64,000 nt of DNA from assembly GCA_016791265.1 (NCBI GenBank), contig JAEUMY010000013.1, forward strand, positions 124,001-188,000, given 5' to 3'. Below the pieces are notes generated by a model. The model made no database searches, had not been told where the DNA came from, and saw only the letters and a list, made by a program, of their open reading frames with translations. Below are positions 49,605 through 58,710 of this stretch, one piece after another. The position numbers and the translations under genes were made by a program. How positions within the stretch are numbered: position 1 is the stretch's first letter; each line of letters opens with the position of its first letter. This DNA is from Betaproteobacteria bacterium. GTDB lineage: Bacteria > Pseudomonadota > Gammaproteobacteria > Burkholderiales > Usitatibacteraceae.

Positions 49605-50468
49605 ATGATCGCCAGCATGACCGGTTTTGCCATCGTCAATCGCGAAGTGCCGGGCGGGCGGCTTTCGCTGGAACTGCGCTCGGTCAACCACCGTTATCTC
49701 GAGTTCCAGTGCCGGATGCCCGACGAGCTCAGGCTTCTGGAAACGCAATTGCGCGAAGGCGTCGCCGCGAAACTCGTGCGCGGCAAGGTCGATTGCCGCA
49801 TCAGCTTCAACAAGGTCGCGAGTGCGGCCAGCGTGACGCCCAATGCCGAGGCGGTGGCGCGGCTCAAGGAAACGGCGGCGCTTTTGCAGAAGGACTTTCC
49901 GGAGGCGCGCGGCTTGTCGTTGTGGGAAGTGCTGCACGCGCCCGGCGTGCTCAATGACGTCACCCTGGAAGCCGACGACCTCAAGGATGTCGTGATGGGG
50001 ATGCTCGCCGAGGCGCTGGCCGACATGAACGCCTCCCGCGCCCGCGAAGGTGAAAAGCTCGCCGCGATGATCGAAGAGCGGCTTGCCCGCATCAGCGTCA
50101 TCGTGAATGATGCGGCGCCGCTGGTGCCGGCCGTGGTGAAGGCTTACGAGGAAAAACTCGCGGCCAAGCTGGCCGAAGCGCTGCTGCCCGGCGCGGACGA
50201 GCGGCTGCGGCAGGAGGTCGTCCTTTTCGCGGCGCGGGTAGACGTGGCCGAAGAGCTTTCCCGCCTGACCGCGCACGTGGCCGAGGTGCGCCGCATCCTG
50301 AAACAAGGCGGTGCCGCCGGCAAGCGCCTGGACTTTCTCATGCAGGAATTGAATCGCGAGGCGAACACGCTGGGCTCCAAGTCCGCGACCAACGAGCTTT
50401 CGAAGATGTCGGTCGAGCTCAAGGTGTTGATCGAGCAGATGCGCGAGCAGGTGCAAAACATCGAATGA
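49605..50468 (+). CDS. yicC: YicC-family endoribonuclease
   Basis: 287 residues. Starts MIASMTGFAIVNREVPGG and continues LELRSVNHRYLEFQCRMPDE, the family N-terminus. The C-terminal DUF1732 region ends KRLDFLMQELNREANTLGSK. In E. coli YicC is an endoribonuclease affecting RyhB. It overlaps gmk by ATGA, the usual arrangement. A TATAAT about 95 bases upstream could serve as -10. Confidence 0.92.
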   Translation: MIASMTGFAIVNREVPGGRLSLELRSVNHRYLEFQCRMPDELRLLETQLREGVAAKLVRGKVDCRISFNKVASAASVTPNAEAVARLKETAALLQKDFPEARGLSLWEVLHAPGVLNDVTLEADDLKDVVMGMLAEALADMNASRAREGEKLAAMIEERLARISVIVNDAAPLVPAVVKAYEEKLAAKLAEALLPGADERLRQEVVLFAARVDVAEELSRLTAHVAEVRRILKQGGAAGKRLDFLMQELNREANTLGSKSATNELSKMSVELKVLIEQMREQVQNIE

Positions 50469-51076
50469 TCACCGGCAACCTCTACGTCATCGTGGCGCCC
50501 TCGGGTGCGGGCAAGACCAGTCTGGTCGCGGCGCTCTTGCGCGATGATCCGGGCATCCAGCTCTCGGTTTCGTGGACCACGCGCCCACCGCGCGAAGGCG
50601 AGGTGAACGGCTGCGAGTACCACTTCGTCAGCCGTCGCGAATTCGAACACATGCTGCGCGAGGATGAGTTTCTGGAACACGCCGAGGTGTACGGCAATCT
50701 GTATGGCACGTCCAAGCGCTGGATCACCGACGCGCGCGCGGCGGGGCAGGATGTGTTGCTGGAAATCGACTGGCAGGGCGCGCAGCAGGTCAGGCGAATA
50801 TTCGCTGACACGACCAGCATTTTCATCCTGCCGCCTTCCATCGAAACACTTGAGAACCGCCTCACGGGCCGGGGCAAGGACGCGCCGGACGTCATTGCCA
50901 AGCGCCTGGCCAGCGCGCGCGAGGAAATGCGCCACATCGCCGAGGCTGACTACATCATCGTGAACGACCACTTCGACACGGCGCTGGGTGACCTGAAGGC
51001 GGTGGTGCGGGCCTGCCGGCTCACCCGTAATCAGCAACTGGCACGCCGCAGCACACTCATCAGCCAGATCGTCTAA
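50465..51076 (+). CDS. gmk: guanylate kinase
   Basis: 203 residues. The P-loop is IVAPSGAGKTSLVAALLRDD, and the GMP-binding region includes SWTTRPPREGEVNGCEYHF and LEIDWQGAQQVRR. It phosphorylates GMP to GDP. A palindrome copy at 50794-50805 encodes Arg-Ile-Phe directly after the conserved WQGAQQVR block. It is coupled to yicC and upstream of rpoZ and spoT, so (p)ppGpp substrate and synthesis genes are linked. Confidence 0.96.
   Translation: MITGNLYVIVAPSGAGKTSLVAALLRDDPGIQLSVSWTTRPPREGEVNGCEYHFVSRREFEHMLREDEFLEHAEVYGNLYGTSKRWITDARAAGQDVLLEIDWQGAQQVRRIFADTTSIFILPPSIETLENRLTGRGKDAPDVIAKRLASAREEMRHIAEADYIIVNDHFDTALGDLKAVVRACRLTRNQQLARRSTLISQIV
50794..50805. repeat. GCGAATATTCGC palindrome, in gmk
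   Basis: Exact copy. It encodes Arg-Ile-Phe-Ala. Confidence 0.97.
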
Positions 51077-51189
51077 GCCGCGACTGACAGCAAAACAGGC
51101 TGAAAAACAGCCAGTTAGCGCGGTTTCGGCTATACTGCGAGCATTCCGCGTCGATATTCGCCGGTCGCATCCGCCCCACTGCGGGCACC

Positions 51190-51201
51190 GCGAATATTCG
51201 C
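51190..51201. repeat. GCGAATATTCGC palindrome, in rpoZ leader
   Basis: Exact intergenic copy, 33 bases before the rpoZ start. Confidence 0.97.
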
Positions 51202-51234
51202 ACTCATATTCAGACCCGCATGAAGGAAGCATCC

Positions 51235-51462
51235 ATGGCCCGCATCACCGTTGACGACTGCACTAAGTTCTTCACCAACCGCTTCGAGCTCACCCTGGCC
51301 GCAACTGCGCGGGCACGCCAGATCGCGCTGGGCGCGACACCACTCTTGGAACCGGGCAAGGACAAGCCCACCGTATTGGCGCTGCGGGAAATCGCGGCAG
51401 GCAAGGTTGGCCCGGAGATTCTGACGCCGGCCAAGCCCGCCGAGCCCGCCGACACGCTGTAA
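51235..51462 (+). CDS. rpoZ: RNA polymerase omega subunit
   Basis: 75 residues from the ATG at 51235, with AAGGAAG upstream. The opening is [20 protein letters not shown] and the second conserved block is [15 protein letters not shown]. Omega stabilises the beta' subunit and forms part of the ppGpp site. A palindrome copy at 51190-51201 lies in the leader, 33 bases before the ATG. Confidence 0.95.
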   Translation: MARITVDDCTKFFTNRFELTLAATARARQIALGATPLLEPGKDKPTVLALREIAAGKVGPEILTPAKPAEPADTL

Positions 51463-51487
51463 GCAAGCTCCGCCAGGGAGGCAATCC

Positions 51488-53746
51488 ATGGCGAGCCTGC
51501 ACCCCGCGCCGGGAAAACCGGCCCGCAAGCCCGCGATGGACGCGCCGCCGCCGGTCGTCAACACGGCCGATTCCGGCAGCTCACCCGCTGTCAACGCCCC
51601 TTCGGCCTTCGCCGAGCTGCGGTCCACCCTTGAGCACTATCTCAAGCGCGAGGATATCGAGCGGGTCGAGCTGGCCTTCAGCGTCGCGCAGTCCGCCCAC
51701 GACGGCCAGTTCAGAAAGAGCGGGGAACCCTATGTCACCCATCCACTGGCCGTGGCCCGCATTCTCGCGGGCTGGCACCTGGACGCGACCGCGCTGATCG
51801 CCGCGCTTTTGCATGACGTGGTGGAGGACACGCCCACCACCAAGACCGAGATCGCGAAGCAATTCGGCAAGGCCGTGGCCAATCTGGTCGATGGTGTCTC
51901 GAAGATCGACAAGCTGCAATTCGAGACCGTGGAGCAGGCGCAGGCCGAGAACTTCAGGAAGATGCTGCTCGCCATGGCGCGGGATGTGCGCGTCATCCTG
52001 ATCAAACTCGCCGATCGGCTGCACAACATGCGCACACTCGACGCCGTGCATCAGGAAAAACAGGAGCGCATCGCGAGGGAAACGCTGGAAATCTACTCGC
52101 CCATCGCCAACCGGCTGGGCCTCAACGACGTCTACTACGAATTCGAGGACCTGGGCTTCAAGTACCTGCACCCGCATCGCTTCAAGGTGCTGGAGAAGGC
52201 GGTCAAGGCCGCGCGCGGCAATCGCCGCGAAGTGGTCGGCAAGATTCTCGACGCCATCGTCAATCGCCTGAAGGACCAGGGCATCGACGCCGCCGTCACC
52301 GGCCGCGAGAAACACCTCTCCTCCATCCACAAAAAGATGCAGGAGAAGTCGCTCACGTTCTCGGAAGTGCTGGATGTCTACGGCTTTCGCATTATCGTGA
52401 AGGATGTGCCGTCCTGCTATCTCGCGCTGGGCGCGATGCACACGTTGTACAAGCCGTTTCCGGGCAAGTTCAAGGACTACATCGCCATCGCGAAACCGAA
52501 CGGCTATCAGTCGCTGCACACCGCGCTCTTCGGACCTTACGGCGTGCCCATCGAGCTGCAAATCCGCTCGCACGACATGCACAAGATCGCCGAGGCCGGT
52601 GTCGCGTCGCATTGGCTGTACAAGTCGACCGACGCGGAAATGAACGCGATGCAGCAGAAGACCCACCAGTGGCTGCAATCGTTGCTTGAGATTCAGTCCG
52701 AAAGCGGCGACGCGCTGGAGTTTCTGGAACACATCAAGGTCGATCTCTTCCCCGACCAGGTTTACCTCTTCTCGCCGAAAGGCAAGATCTATGCGCTACC
52801 TAAAGGCGCCACACCCATCGACTACGCCTATGCCGTCCATTCCGACATCGGCAATCATGCGGTCGGCGCGAAGGTGAATGACGAAGATGTCGCTCTCGGC
52901 ACGCGACTGCGCAACGGTGACCGCGTGGAGATCATCACTTCACCCGAGGGCCGGCCCAACCCGGCCTGGTTGTCCTTCACCCGCACCGGCCGGGCGCGCT
53001 CGCATATCCGCCACTACTTGAAGAGCATGCACCTGTCCGAGTCGGTGGAGCTGGGTGAGTTGCTCCTCATTCAGGCTGTGCGCTCACTCTCGCTGGACCC
53101 GCATGAGATCGGCAAGCTGCACTGGCAGCGCATGCTGAAAGGCGACAGCGCCAAGTCGAAAGAGGAAGTGCTGGCTGACATCGGCCTCGGCAAGCGACTG
53201 GCGCTCGTGGTCGCTCGGAAGCTCTTCTCCGTCGGCGAAGACGGCGGCCACCGCGCGCCCGAGTCGGTTGAGCCGCTCACCATCCGCGGTTCCGAAGGCA
53301 TGGCCGTGCAGTTCTCCCACTGCTGCCGGCCCATTCCTGGCGACCCCATCATCGCGCAACTGAACAAAGGCGCCGGCCTCATCGTCCACACCCATGACTG
53401 TCCGGCCATACACCCCTTCCGGTTCGATCCCGAGAAGTGGGTCCATGTGCAATGGGACCCCGGCCTGGACTCGCTCTTCGATGTCGCCATCAAGATCACC
53501 GTCACCGACAAGCGCGGCGTGCTGGCCAAACTGGCCGCCGAGATCGCCACCGCCGAGTCGAACATCGAACACATCCAGATGGTCGACAAGCAGCACGGGC
53601 AGACGGTTTACACCGAGCTACTGCTGACGCTGGAGGTGCGCAATCGCATGCATCTTGCCAGCGTGTTGCGGCAGGTGCGGAGGCTGCCGGAGGTGGTGCG
53701 GATCGCCAGGATGAAGGCGCCTGCGGCGCCGAGGGGCGGAGACTAG
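51488..53746 (+). CDS. spoT: bifunctional (p)ppGpp synthetase/hydrolase
   Basis: 752 residues; GGGAGG precedes the ATG. The HD hydrolase domain keeps AALLHDVVEDTPTTKTEI and LIKLADRLHNMRTLDAV, so it is probably active. The synthetase part has VYGFRIIVKDVPSCYLALGA and YIAIAKPNGYQSLHTALFGP. TGS (LPKGATPIDYAYAVHSDIGN), a zinc-finger-like CCRPIPGD segment and a C-terminal ACT domain follow. It is the stringent-response enzyme of the SpoT/Rel class. It ends convergently with the next gene, overlapping by 4 bases. Confidence 0.95.
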   Translation: MASLHPAPGKPARKPAMDAPPPVVNTADSGSSPAVNAPSAFAELRSTLEHYLKREDIERVELAFSVAQSAHDGQFRKSGEPYVTHPLAVARILAGWHLDATALIAALLHDVVEDTPTTKTEIAKQFGKAVANLVDGVSKIDKLQFETVEQAQAENFRKMLLAMARDVRVILIKLADRLHNMRTLDAVHQEKQERIARETLEIYSPIANRLGLNDVYYEFEDLGFKYLHPHRFKVLEKAVKAARGNRREVVGKILDAIVNRLKDQGIDAAVTGREKHLSSIHKKMQEKSLTFSEVLDVYGFRIIVKDVPSCYLALGAMHTLYKPFPGKFKDYIAIAKPNGYQSLHTALFGPYGVPIELQIRSHDMHKIAEAGVASHWLYKSTDAEMNAMQQKTHQWLQSLLEIQSESGDALEFLEHIKVDLFPDQVYLFSPKGKIYALPKGATPIDYAYAVHSDIGNHAVGAKVNDEDVALGTRLRNGDRVEIITSPEGRPNPAWLSFTRTGRARSHIRHYLKSMHLSESVELGELLLIQAVRSLSLDPHEIGKLHWQRMLKGDSAKSKEEVLADIGLGKRLALVVARKLFSVGEDGGHRAPESVEPLTIRGSEGMAVQFSHCCRPIPGDPIIAQLNKGAGLIVHTHDCPAIHPFRFDPEKWVHVQWDPGLDSLFDVAIKITVTDKRGVLAKLAAEIATAESNIEHIQMVDKQHGQTVYTELLLTLEVRNRMHLASVLRQVRRLPEVVRIARMKAPAAPRGGD

Positions 53747-55668
53747 GGTTTCACCAAGTAGTGCGGCACCGGTCGCGCGCAGGAAATTTGGTGCTGCGTT
53801 CCGGCTTGCCAATCGGCAAAGGAACCAAGATCCTCGTCCCACGGGCCGAAGTCATAGCGCGATGCGTAGAATCGCCCGTTGCGCAGGAACACTACCGTGT
53901 CGGTATTCACGTGGCGCCGCAGCCACAGCGTCCCTTCCTTCACCAGCGGCCAGTCGGGTGGATCAAAGCGCGTCGGGCATGCGGCAGCAACCTTGTCAAA
54001 AACTGCGGTCATCTTCCGGACTTGCTCGGCAAAAGCCGCGTCGGGCAGAGCACCGACAAACAGCGGGCAGCCAAGCGTGTTCAGGCCACCGGGCCATTCG
54101 CTGGCGGCGATCAAACGGCACTTGGTCTCATCCACCCCGAGTCCCCAAAGGCTCAATTCCGCCACTAGCGAATCGGGAAACTCACTGATTTCCTCTGCGC
54201 TGGCAGCGGACCGAAACAGCATGACCAGGCGATCCGGGTACCGATTGATGAAGTTCCGCACCCGCATCTCGCCCGGGCCGCCTGGCCTCAGGGGCACAAT
54301 GCCGTGCGCAGCGAAAAAACCCGACTCGCGATTCACGAACGGCGCAATGAATGAGGCGCTGTTCTGCCCGAAGGAAAGGTATCCGTGTGGCTCTCGAATC
54401 TGCTCGACAGGTGGATTGACGCGCACCCAGGGGCCGCCCCAAGGCACCCAGCCCCAGCGTGGATTCCCGGACTGAAGCAGCACCCAGCACTGAATCAGTA
54501 TCAGCACTGCGCAGGCGATTCGTCGCAGCTGCCTGGTCGAAATACATTTGTCCATCAACGCAACACCAAGCGGTCCAAGCAAGAGCAGCAGCGGAATCAC
54601 ATAACGACCATTCCCGGAACCGGCGAGCCAGATAAACGTCGCCACCAGAAAGAAGACCCATGGCCGAAGCGATCCGCCCGCGCTCTGTGCTGATGGGATC
54701 GCCGATTCGCTTGCGCCGCCCCAGAATCGCCGCCCGATCAGGCCAACAGTTGCGACCAGCACCAGCACGGCCGGGCGCACGTCGGGCGCCGAGTTCTCGG
54801 CATAGATCCAGCTATGGGAGCTTGCCATGCGAAATGGGAAGAGCAGAAACTCCATCCAATCATGCGGGATGAAACGGTCTGGACGAATTGGCACCGCCGG
54901 GAAGTCCGCAGATCGAAATACCTCGTTGAGCAACGGAAAAACGGGATTTCCGAATTGCTCGTAAAGCCGCCACGCCCACCACCCATTGACCAGTATGCCG
55001 CCCGCCAGGACGCCCGCCAGCAAGCACCCGAGTCCCGCCAATCGGTTGCGCCAATCGCCACTCACCATCAGGGTCGCGCATGCGGCAGCGACAAGAAAGG
55101 GAAAATTGCTGAGCTTGAGTCCGCAGGCGATGCCGATGCAGCCGCCTGCAATGAGGCGAGGCTTCCAGGCGTCGGGTCGATGCTGTGGCAGCAAGGCCGC
55201 CAGGCCCGCCAGCACAAAGATGGAGGTGATCGGATCGGAAAAAGTGCTGCCGAGTGTGCCCAGAAAGACGGGCGACGAGGCGGCCAGCAGGACAGAAAGC
55301 GTCGCTTTCTGAGTGCGGTCGGGGTCCTGCACGAAGAGCTGGTTCGCCGCGATATGCCAGACAAGCAGCAGATTCAGACTGTGCAAGGTCGCGAGCATTG
55401 CGCCGACGGCCCAGTCCGGCCAGTTCGACACCACCGACAAATAGAGCGGCAGGTACGCGACCGGGTTCAGATAGGACTGCGGGCCGCCACCCATGAAGTC
55501 GATGTCCAACCGACCATGCAGCAACAAGTGGGGCGCATACAAGTGATAGTTGAACAGATCCCAGTTGCGGTCCTTCCCCAGCAGCCAGCTCATGAGAATT
55601 GAGCCGACGAGAATGCCAAGGGCTGGCAGAGCGCGGCGGGGTTGAAGCGCCATCGGGAGGCGGTGCAT
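53743..55668 (-). CDS. polytopic membrane protein, glycosyltransferase-like
   Basis: 641 residues from the ATG at 55668; a TTG 18 codons earlier is the alternative. About ten hydrophobic segments are followed by a soluble C-terminal domain of about 200 residues. The first loop holds NWDLFNYHLYAPHLLLHGRL, which could place an Asp in the first periplasmic loop as in GT-C glycosyltransferases. There is no clear GT39 signature. It heads the region with TylF-like, GT2 and SMR-like genes, so a role in surface glycan or lipid glycosylation is inferred. Confidence 0.7.
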   Translation of the reverse strand: MHRLPMALQPRRALPALGILVGSILMSWLLGKDRNWDLFNYHLYAPHLLLHGRLDIDFMGGGPQSYLNPVAYLPLYLSVVSNWPDWAVGAMLATLHSLNLLLVWHIAANQLFVQDPDRTQKATLSVLLAASSPVFLGTLGSTFSDPITSIFVLAGLAALLPQHRPDAWKPRLIAGGCIGIACGLKLSNFPFLVAAACATLMVSGDWRNRLAGLGCLLAGVLAGGILVNGWWAWRLYEQFGNPVFPLLNEVFRSADFPAVPIRPDRFIPHDWMEFLLFPFRMASSHSWIYAENSAPDVRPAVLVLVATVGLIGRRFWGGASESAIPSAQSAGGSLRPWVFFLVATFIWLAGSGNGRYVIPLLLLLGPLGVALMDKCISTRQLRRIACAVLILIQCWVLLQSGNPRWGWVPWGGPWVRVNPPVEQIREPHGYLSFGQNSASFIAPFVNRESGFFAAHGIVPLRPGGPGEMRVRNFINRYPDRLVMLFRSAASAEEISEFPDSLVAELSLWGLGVDETKCRLIAASEWPGGLNTLGCPLFVGALPDAAFAEQVRKMTAVFDKVAAACPTRFDPPDWPLVKEGTLWLRRHVNTDTVVFLRNGRFYASRYDFGPWDEDLGSFADWQAGTQHQISCARPVPHYLVKP

Positions 55669-55817
55669 GACTGGCAGTGGCGTCAGGAGGTGCGCGCGGA
55701 GAAATAGGGGCGGAGTGGACAATGCGCTAATCTATGACTTGCATGGACAAGCGTACTTCCGCAGGCATGATCGCTGTCCCGCAGCTCACGCCGCATGTTA
55801 GCCGAAAGCGATTTTGA

Positions 55818-56597
55818 ATGAGCCTGAAACGCCATCTTCTCCAGCGGATCGCAGACGCGATCTACGCCGTCTCGCGAATACTTGCCCCCGGCGTCTACGC
55901 CCGCGACGGCCTCATCAGCGTCCACGACCACGACTTCATGCGCGATCCGGTGTTCCTCAAGGCCTACGATCGCGGCATCCAGGCCATCGGCGGAAAGGAC
56001 GCCTACCAGTGGCAATGGCGCATCCACATCGGGCTCTGGGCGGCGCACACAGCCAGCAAAGTGCCCGGCGACTTCGTCGAATGCGGCGTGAATCGGGGCT
56101 TCCAGAGCAGCGCCATCATGCAGATGCTCGACTGGGACAGCACCTGCCGACACTTCTATCTGCTCGACACCTTCGCAGGGATTGACCCGCAGCATCTGAG
56201 CGAGGAAGAGATACGTCGTGGCGCACTGCAGAAGAATGAGGACTCACTGCGCTCCGAGTTCTACGTCAGCGGTGTGGAAGGCGTGCGCGCGAACTTTTCA
56301 CAGTGGCGCAACCAGACCATCATCCAGGGCAGCGTTCCGGATACGCTGGACCAGATCAAGTCGGAGCGAATCGCCTACCTTCATCTCGATATGAACTGCG
56401 CCCCCCCCGAAGTGGCAGCACTGCGCTTCTGCTGGGAGCGCATGCCCGCAGGTGCGGTCGTGCTCATGGATGACTACGCTTACTTCGGCTGCCAGCCGCA
56501 GAAGGACGCACTGGATGAATTCGCCGCCGAGAAGGGCGTCGCAATCTGCGCCCTGCCGACCGGTCAAGGCCTGCTGATCCGGCCGCCGGGTGCATGA
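55818..56597 (+). CDS. TylF/MycF-family O-methyltransferase
   Basis: 259 residues. The SAM-binding region is GDFVECGVNRGFQSSAIMQM, followed by HFYLLDTFAGIDPQHLSEEE. A Mg-binding region lies in AYLHLDMNCAPPEVAALRFC and GAVVLMDDYAYFGCQPQKDA. Family members methylate sugars of macrolides or surface glycans. It overlaps the next glycosyltransferase gene by ATGA. The substrate is probably a sugar of a surface polysaccharide (inference from context). Confidence 0.85.
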   Translation: MSLKRHLLQRIADAIYAVSRILAPGVYARDGLISVHDHDFMRDPVFLKAYDRGIQAIGGKDAYQWQWRIHIGLWAAHTASKVPGDFVECGVNRGFQSSAIMQMLDWDSTCRHFYLLDTFAGIDPQHLSEEEIRRGALQKNEDSLRSEFYVSGVEGVRANFSQWRNQTIIQGSVPDTLDQIKSERIAYLHLDMNCAPPEVAALRFCWERMPAGAVVLMDDYAYFGCQPQKDALDEFAAEKGVAICALPTGQGLLIRPPGA

Positions 56598-57418
56598 CAC
56601 ACGCGCGAGTGATTCGCTCCGGCGCCGAACTTCGGCATGCATTCTGCATCCCCGCCTTCGGAGAGGCTCCATTTCTGGAGAAGTGCATTGAGTCGCTGCT
56701 CGTGCAGACAGCCCGCACGAGCAGCATCCTTGTATGTACGTCCACGCCCAACGAACGGATCCTGGGCGCCGCCGCTCGCTTCGAGCTTGAGGTGCGGACC
56801 AACCCCGACAGTGGCGGCATTGCGCCGGACTGGAATTTCGCCTTGACATCGAGCAACGCGGAATTGGTCACGATCGCACACCAGGATGACTTGTTCGCCC
56901 CGACCTACGTCAGTCGCATGCTCCATGCCTTCAACTCTCATCCGGATGCCGTCATCGCCTTCAGCGACTACCAGGAACACGATCCGGACGGACCGCGCGG
57001 AGAAAATCTTAATCATCGCGTGAAGCGCATGCTGACGCACTTCGCATTTCTTGGCCGCAAGGCCATTCGCTCGCCGTTGGACAAGCGGCGCCTGCTGTGC
57101 CTGGGCAATCCAATCTGCTGCCCGTCGGTGGTCATCAATCGGGCGCGCGTGCCTGACTTTCGCTTTGCCTCGCACTTCCGCACCAATCTCGATTGGGATG
57201 CGTGGCTGCGCCTGGCGGACGCACCTGGTGCTTTCGTCCGGGTGCCGGAGGCGCTGATCTCCAAGGGAATTCACCAAAAAAGTGAAACATCGGTCACCAT
57301 CGCCGACTCTTCGCGTGAACGTGAGGACAGGCAGATGCTGGAGCGTTTTTGGCCGCCGCCCTTGGCCGCGCTGCTGATGAAGGCTTACCGCCTGAGTTAT
57401 CGGGGCAATCGCGTGTAG
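56594..57418 (+). CDS. family 2 glycosyltransferase
   Basis: 274 residues with a GT-A core. It opens with HAFCIPAFGEAPFLEKCIES, and the nucleotide-sugar loop shows RTNPDSGGIAPDWNFAL and VTIAHQDDLFAPTYVSRML, where QDD replaces the usual DxD. A later LDWDAWLRLADAPGAFVRVP fits the acceptor region. It is coupled to the TylF-like gene. The donor and acceptor sugars are not readable. Confidence 0.88.
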   Translation: MTHARVIRSGAELRHAFCIPAFGEAPFLEKCIESLLVQTARTSSILVCTSTPNERILGAAARFELEVRTNPDSGGIAPDWNFALTSSNAELVTIAHQDDLFAPTYVSRMLHAFNSHPDAVIAFSDYQEHDPDGPRGENLNHRVKRMLTHFAFLGRKAIRSPLDKRRLLCLGNPICCPSVVINRARVPDFRFASHFRTNLDWDAWLRLADAPGAFVRVPEALISKGIHQKSETSVTIADSSREREDRQMLERFWPPPLAALLMKAYRLSYRGNRV

Positions 57419-57433
57419 TCTGCGGCGGCTATC

Positions 57434-57817
57434 TCAGCCCACCCGAGCCAGCGAGATGCAGATCACGCCGACGGTGACAAACAGAATGCCTGCCCACTGC
57501 AGCGAAGTCAGTGTTTCGCCATAGACTGCCCAGGCTGCAAATGCCATGAGCAGATAGAAGCCCGCACCCACGCTTGCAGTGGCGACGCCGAGCTTTTCCT
57601 TGGAGATCAACACCATCCACAACACGAATCCAGCCACCTGCAGCGCAAGTGCGACGTAGGTCCACGGCGACTGCATCGCGGCCAGCAGAAAGCGCCACAT
57701 CGCATCGAAGGACAAGCCGGGAGAGGGCGCATCCTGCAATGCGCGCTTGAGGAACAGCTGCGCCACGACGGCGTTGACGGTGATGCCGATGATGAGGAGC
57801 TTGATGTACATGTGCAT
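57434..57817 (-). CDS. EamA/SMR-like four-span membrane protein
   Basis: 127 residues from the ATG at 57817, with AGGA just upstream. Four hydrophobic helices are seen: IKLLIIGITVNAVVAQLFLK, TYVALALQVAGFVLWMVLIS, TASVGAGFYLLMAFAAWAVY and WAGILFVTVGVICISLA. The size and YGE segment fit small multidrug resistance or ArnE/ArnF-like flippase subunits. Next to glycosyltransferases, a lipid-linked sugar flippase role is plausible. Confidence 0.78.
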   Translation of the reverse strand: MHMYIKLLIIGITVNAVVAQLFLKRALQDAPSPGLSFDAMWRFLLAAMQSPWTYVALALQVAGFVLWMVLISKEKLGVATASVGAGFYLLMAFAAWAVYGETLTSLQWAGILFVTVGVICISLARVG

Positions 57818-57858
57818 GGATCCTGATGCGGTGGTTGCAGCGGCAATTCGAAGGGGTC

Positions 57859-58590
57859 TCAGATGTCGATGGCAACCACATAACCGAAGCTCAGCAGCGG
57901 GCAGAGCCACTCGCCGGCATTGATGCCCGACTCGCCCAAAGACACCAGCCAGCCGCGCACGCCCGGGTTGCGCGCCTTCATCTCGGTGAATCGCGAGTAG
58001 TAGGGAATGATGTCCCAGCGGCTGAAGCCGGCACGATGACAGAGCGTGCACAAGGTCTTGTACGACAGGATGCACAAGTGATCGTGGTGCGTGGACTCGC
58101 GTCCGAGCATGCCCACGAGGCCGTTGTGCAGGGCCGAGGCATTCGGCGTGGTCAGCAGGAGTCGCTTGCCATGCAACGCGGGCAGCGCGCGGAAGCTCCG
58201 CAGGAATGCGAGCGGATTGTCGATGTGCTCGATGAGCTCGCCAGCCACGATGACTTCGGGATCGAATCCAGTCTCGGCCAGGATGCCGGCCAGCGCCGAA
58301 ATGCTGCCCCGGATGATGCGCGAGCGCTCCCCCGTGACCAGTCCGTCAGCCGGGACTTCCGGCGACGCATCCACGCCCAGCACTTCCGCAGCCGCGTGTG
58401 AGAGCTCTTCATGCAACCAGGTGCCCTGGCCGCGCTTGGCCTGATAGGCCGTCTCGTCCATCGCCCCCAGATCCAGCACCCGCTTGCCGGCCACTGCCGC
58501 GCGCAGATACGGAATGCGATCCACCGGCCGGGGGACGGCGAGCTTTTCCATTGGCGTGTAGGCGGGAAGATGGGCTGCGTCGAGGGACAT
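57859..58590 (-). CDS. class I SAM-dependent methyltransferase
   Basis: 243 residues from the ATG at 58590. The SAM site is KRVLDLGAMDETAYQAKRGQ, motif II lies near EVIVAGELIEHIDNPLAFLR, and LLLTTPNASALHNGLVGMLG follows. An upstream ATG at 58647 and GTGs near 58659 with GGAGG before them are alternative starts adding about 20 residues. It is similar to methyltransferases in surface-glycan clusters and is divergent from the GT2 gene at 58711. Confidence 0.82.
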   Translation of the reverse strand: MSLDAAHLPAYTPMEKLAVPRPVDRIPYLRAAVAGKRVLDLGAMDETAYQAKRGQGTWLHEELSHAAAEVLGVDASPEVPADGLVTGERSRIIRGSISALAGILAETGFDPEVIVAGELIEHIDNPLAFLRSFRALPALHGKRLLLTTPNASALHNGLVGMLGRESTHHDHLCILSYKTLCTLCHRAGFSRWDIIPYYSRFTEMKARNPGVRGWLVSLGESGINAGEWLCPLLSFGYVVAIDI

Positions 58591-58710
58591 GTTGGCGGCA
58601 GGCAAGCGGAATCTCTCAGAGGGGGTGTTGCAGTCAGTTGATATCATACAAGCCACCACACAATCCTCCCGCGCAGGGGTTCTGTCCCGATTGCACCCCA
58701 GCCACGCCGC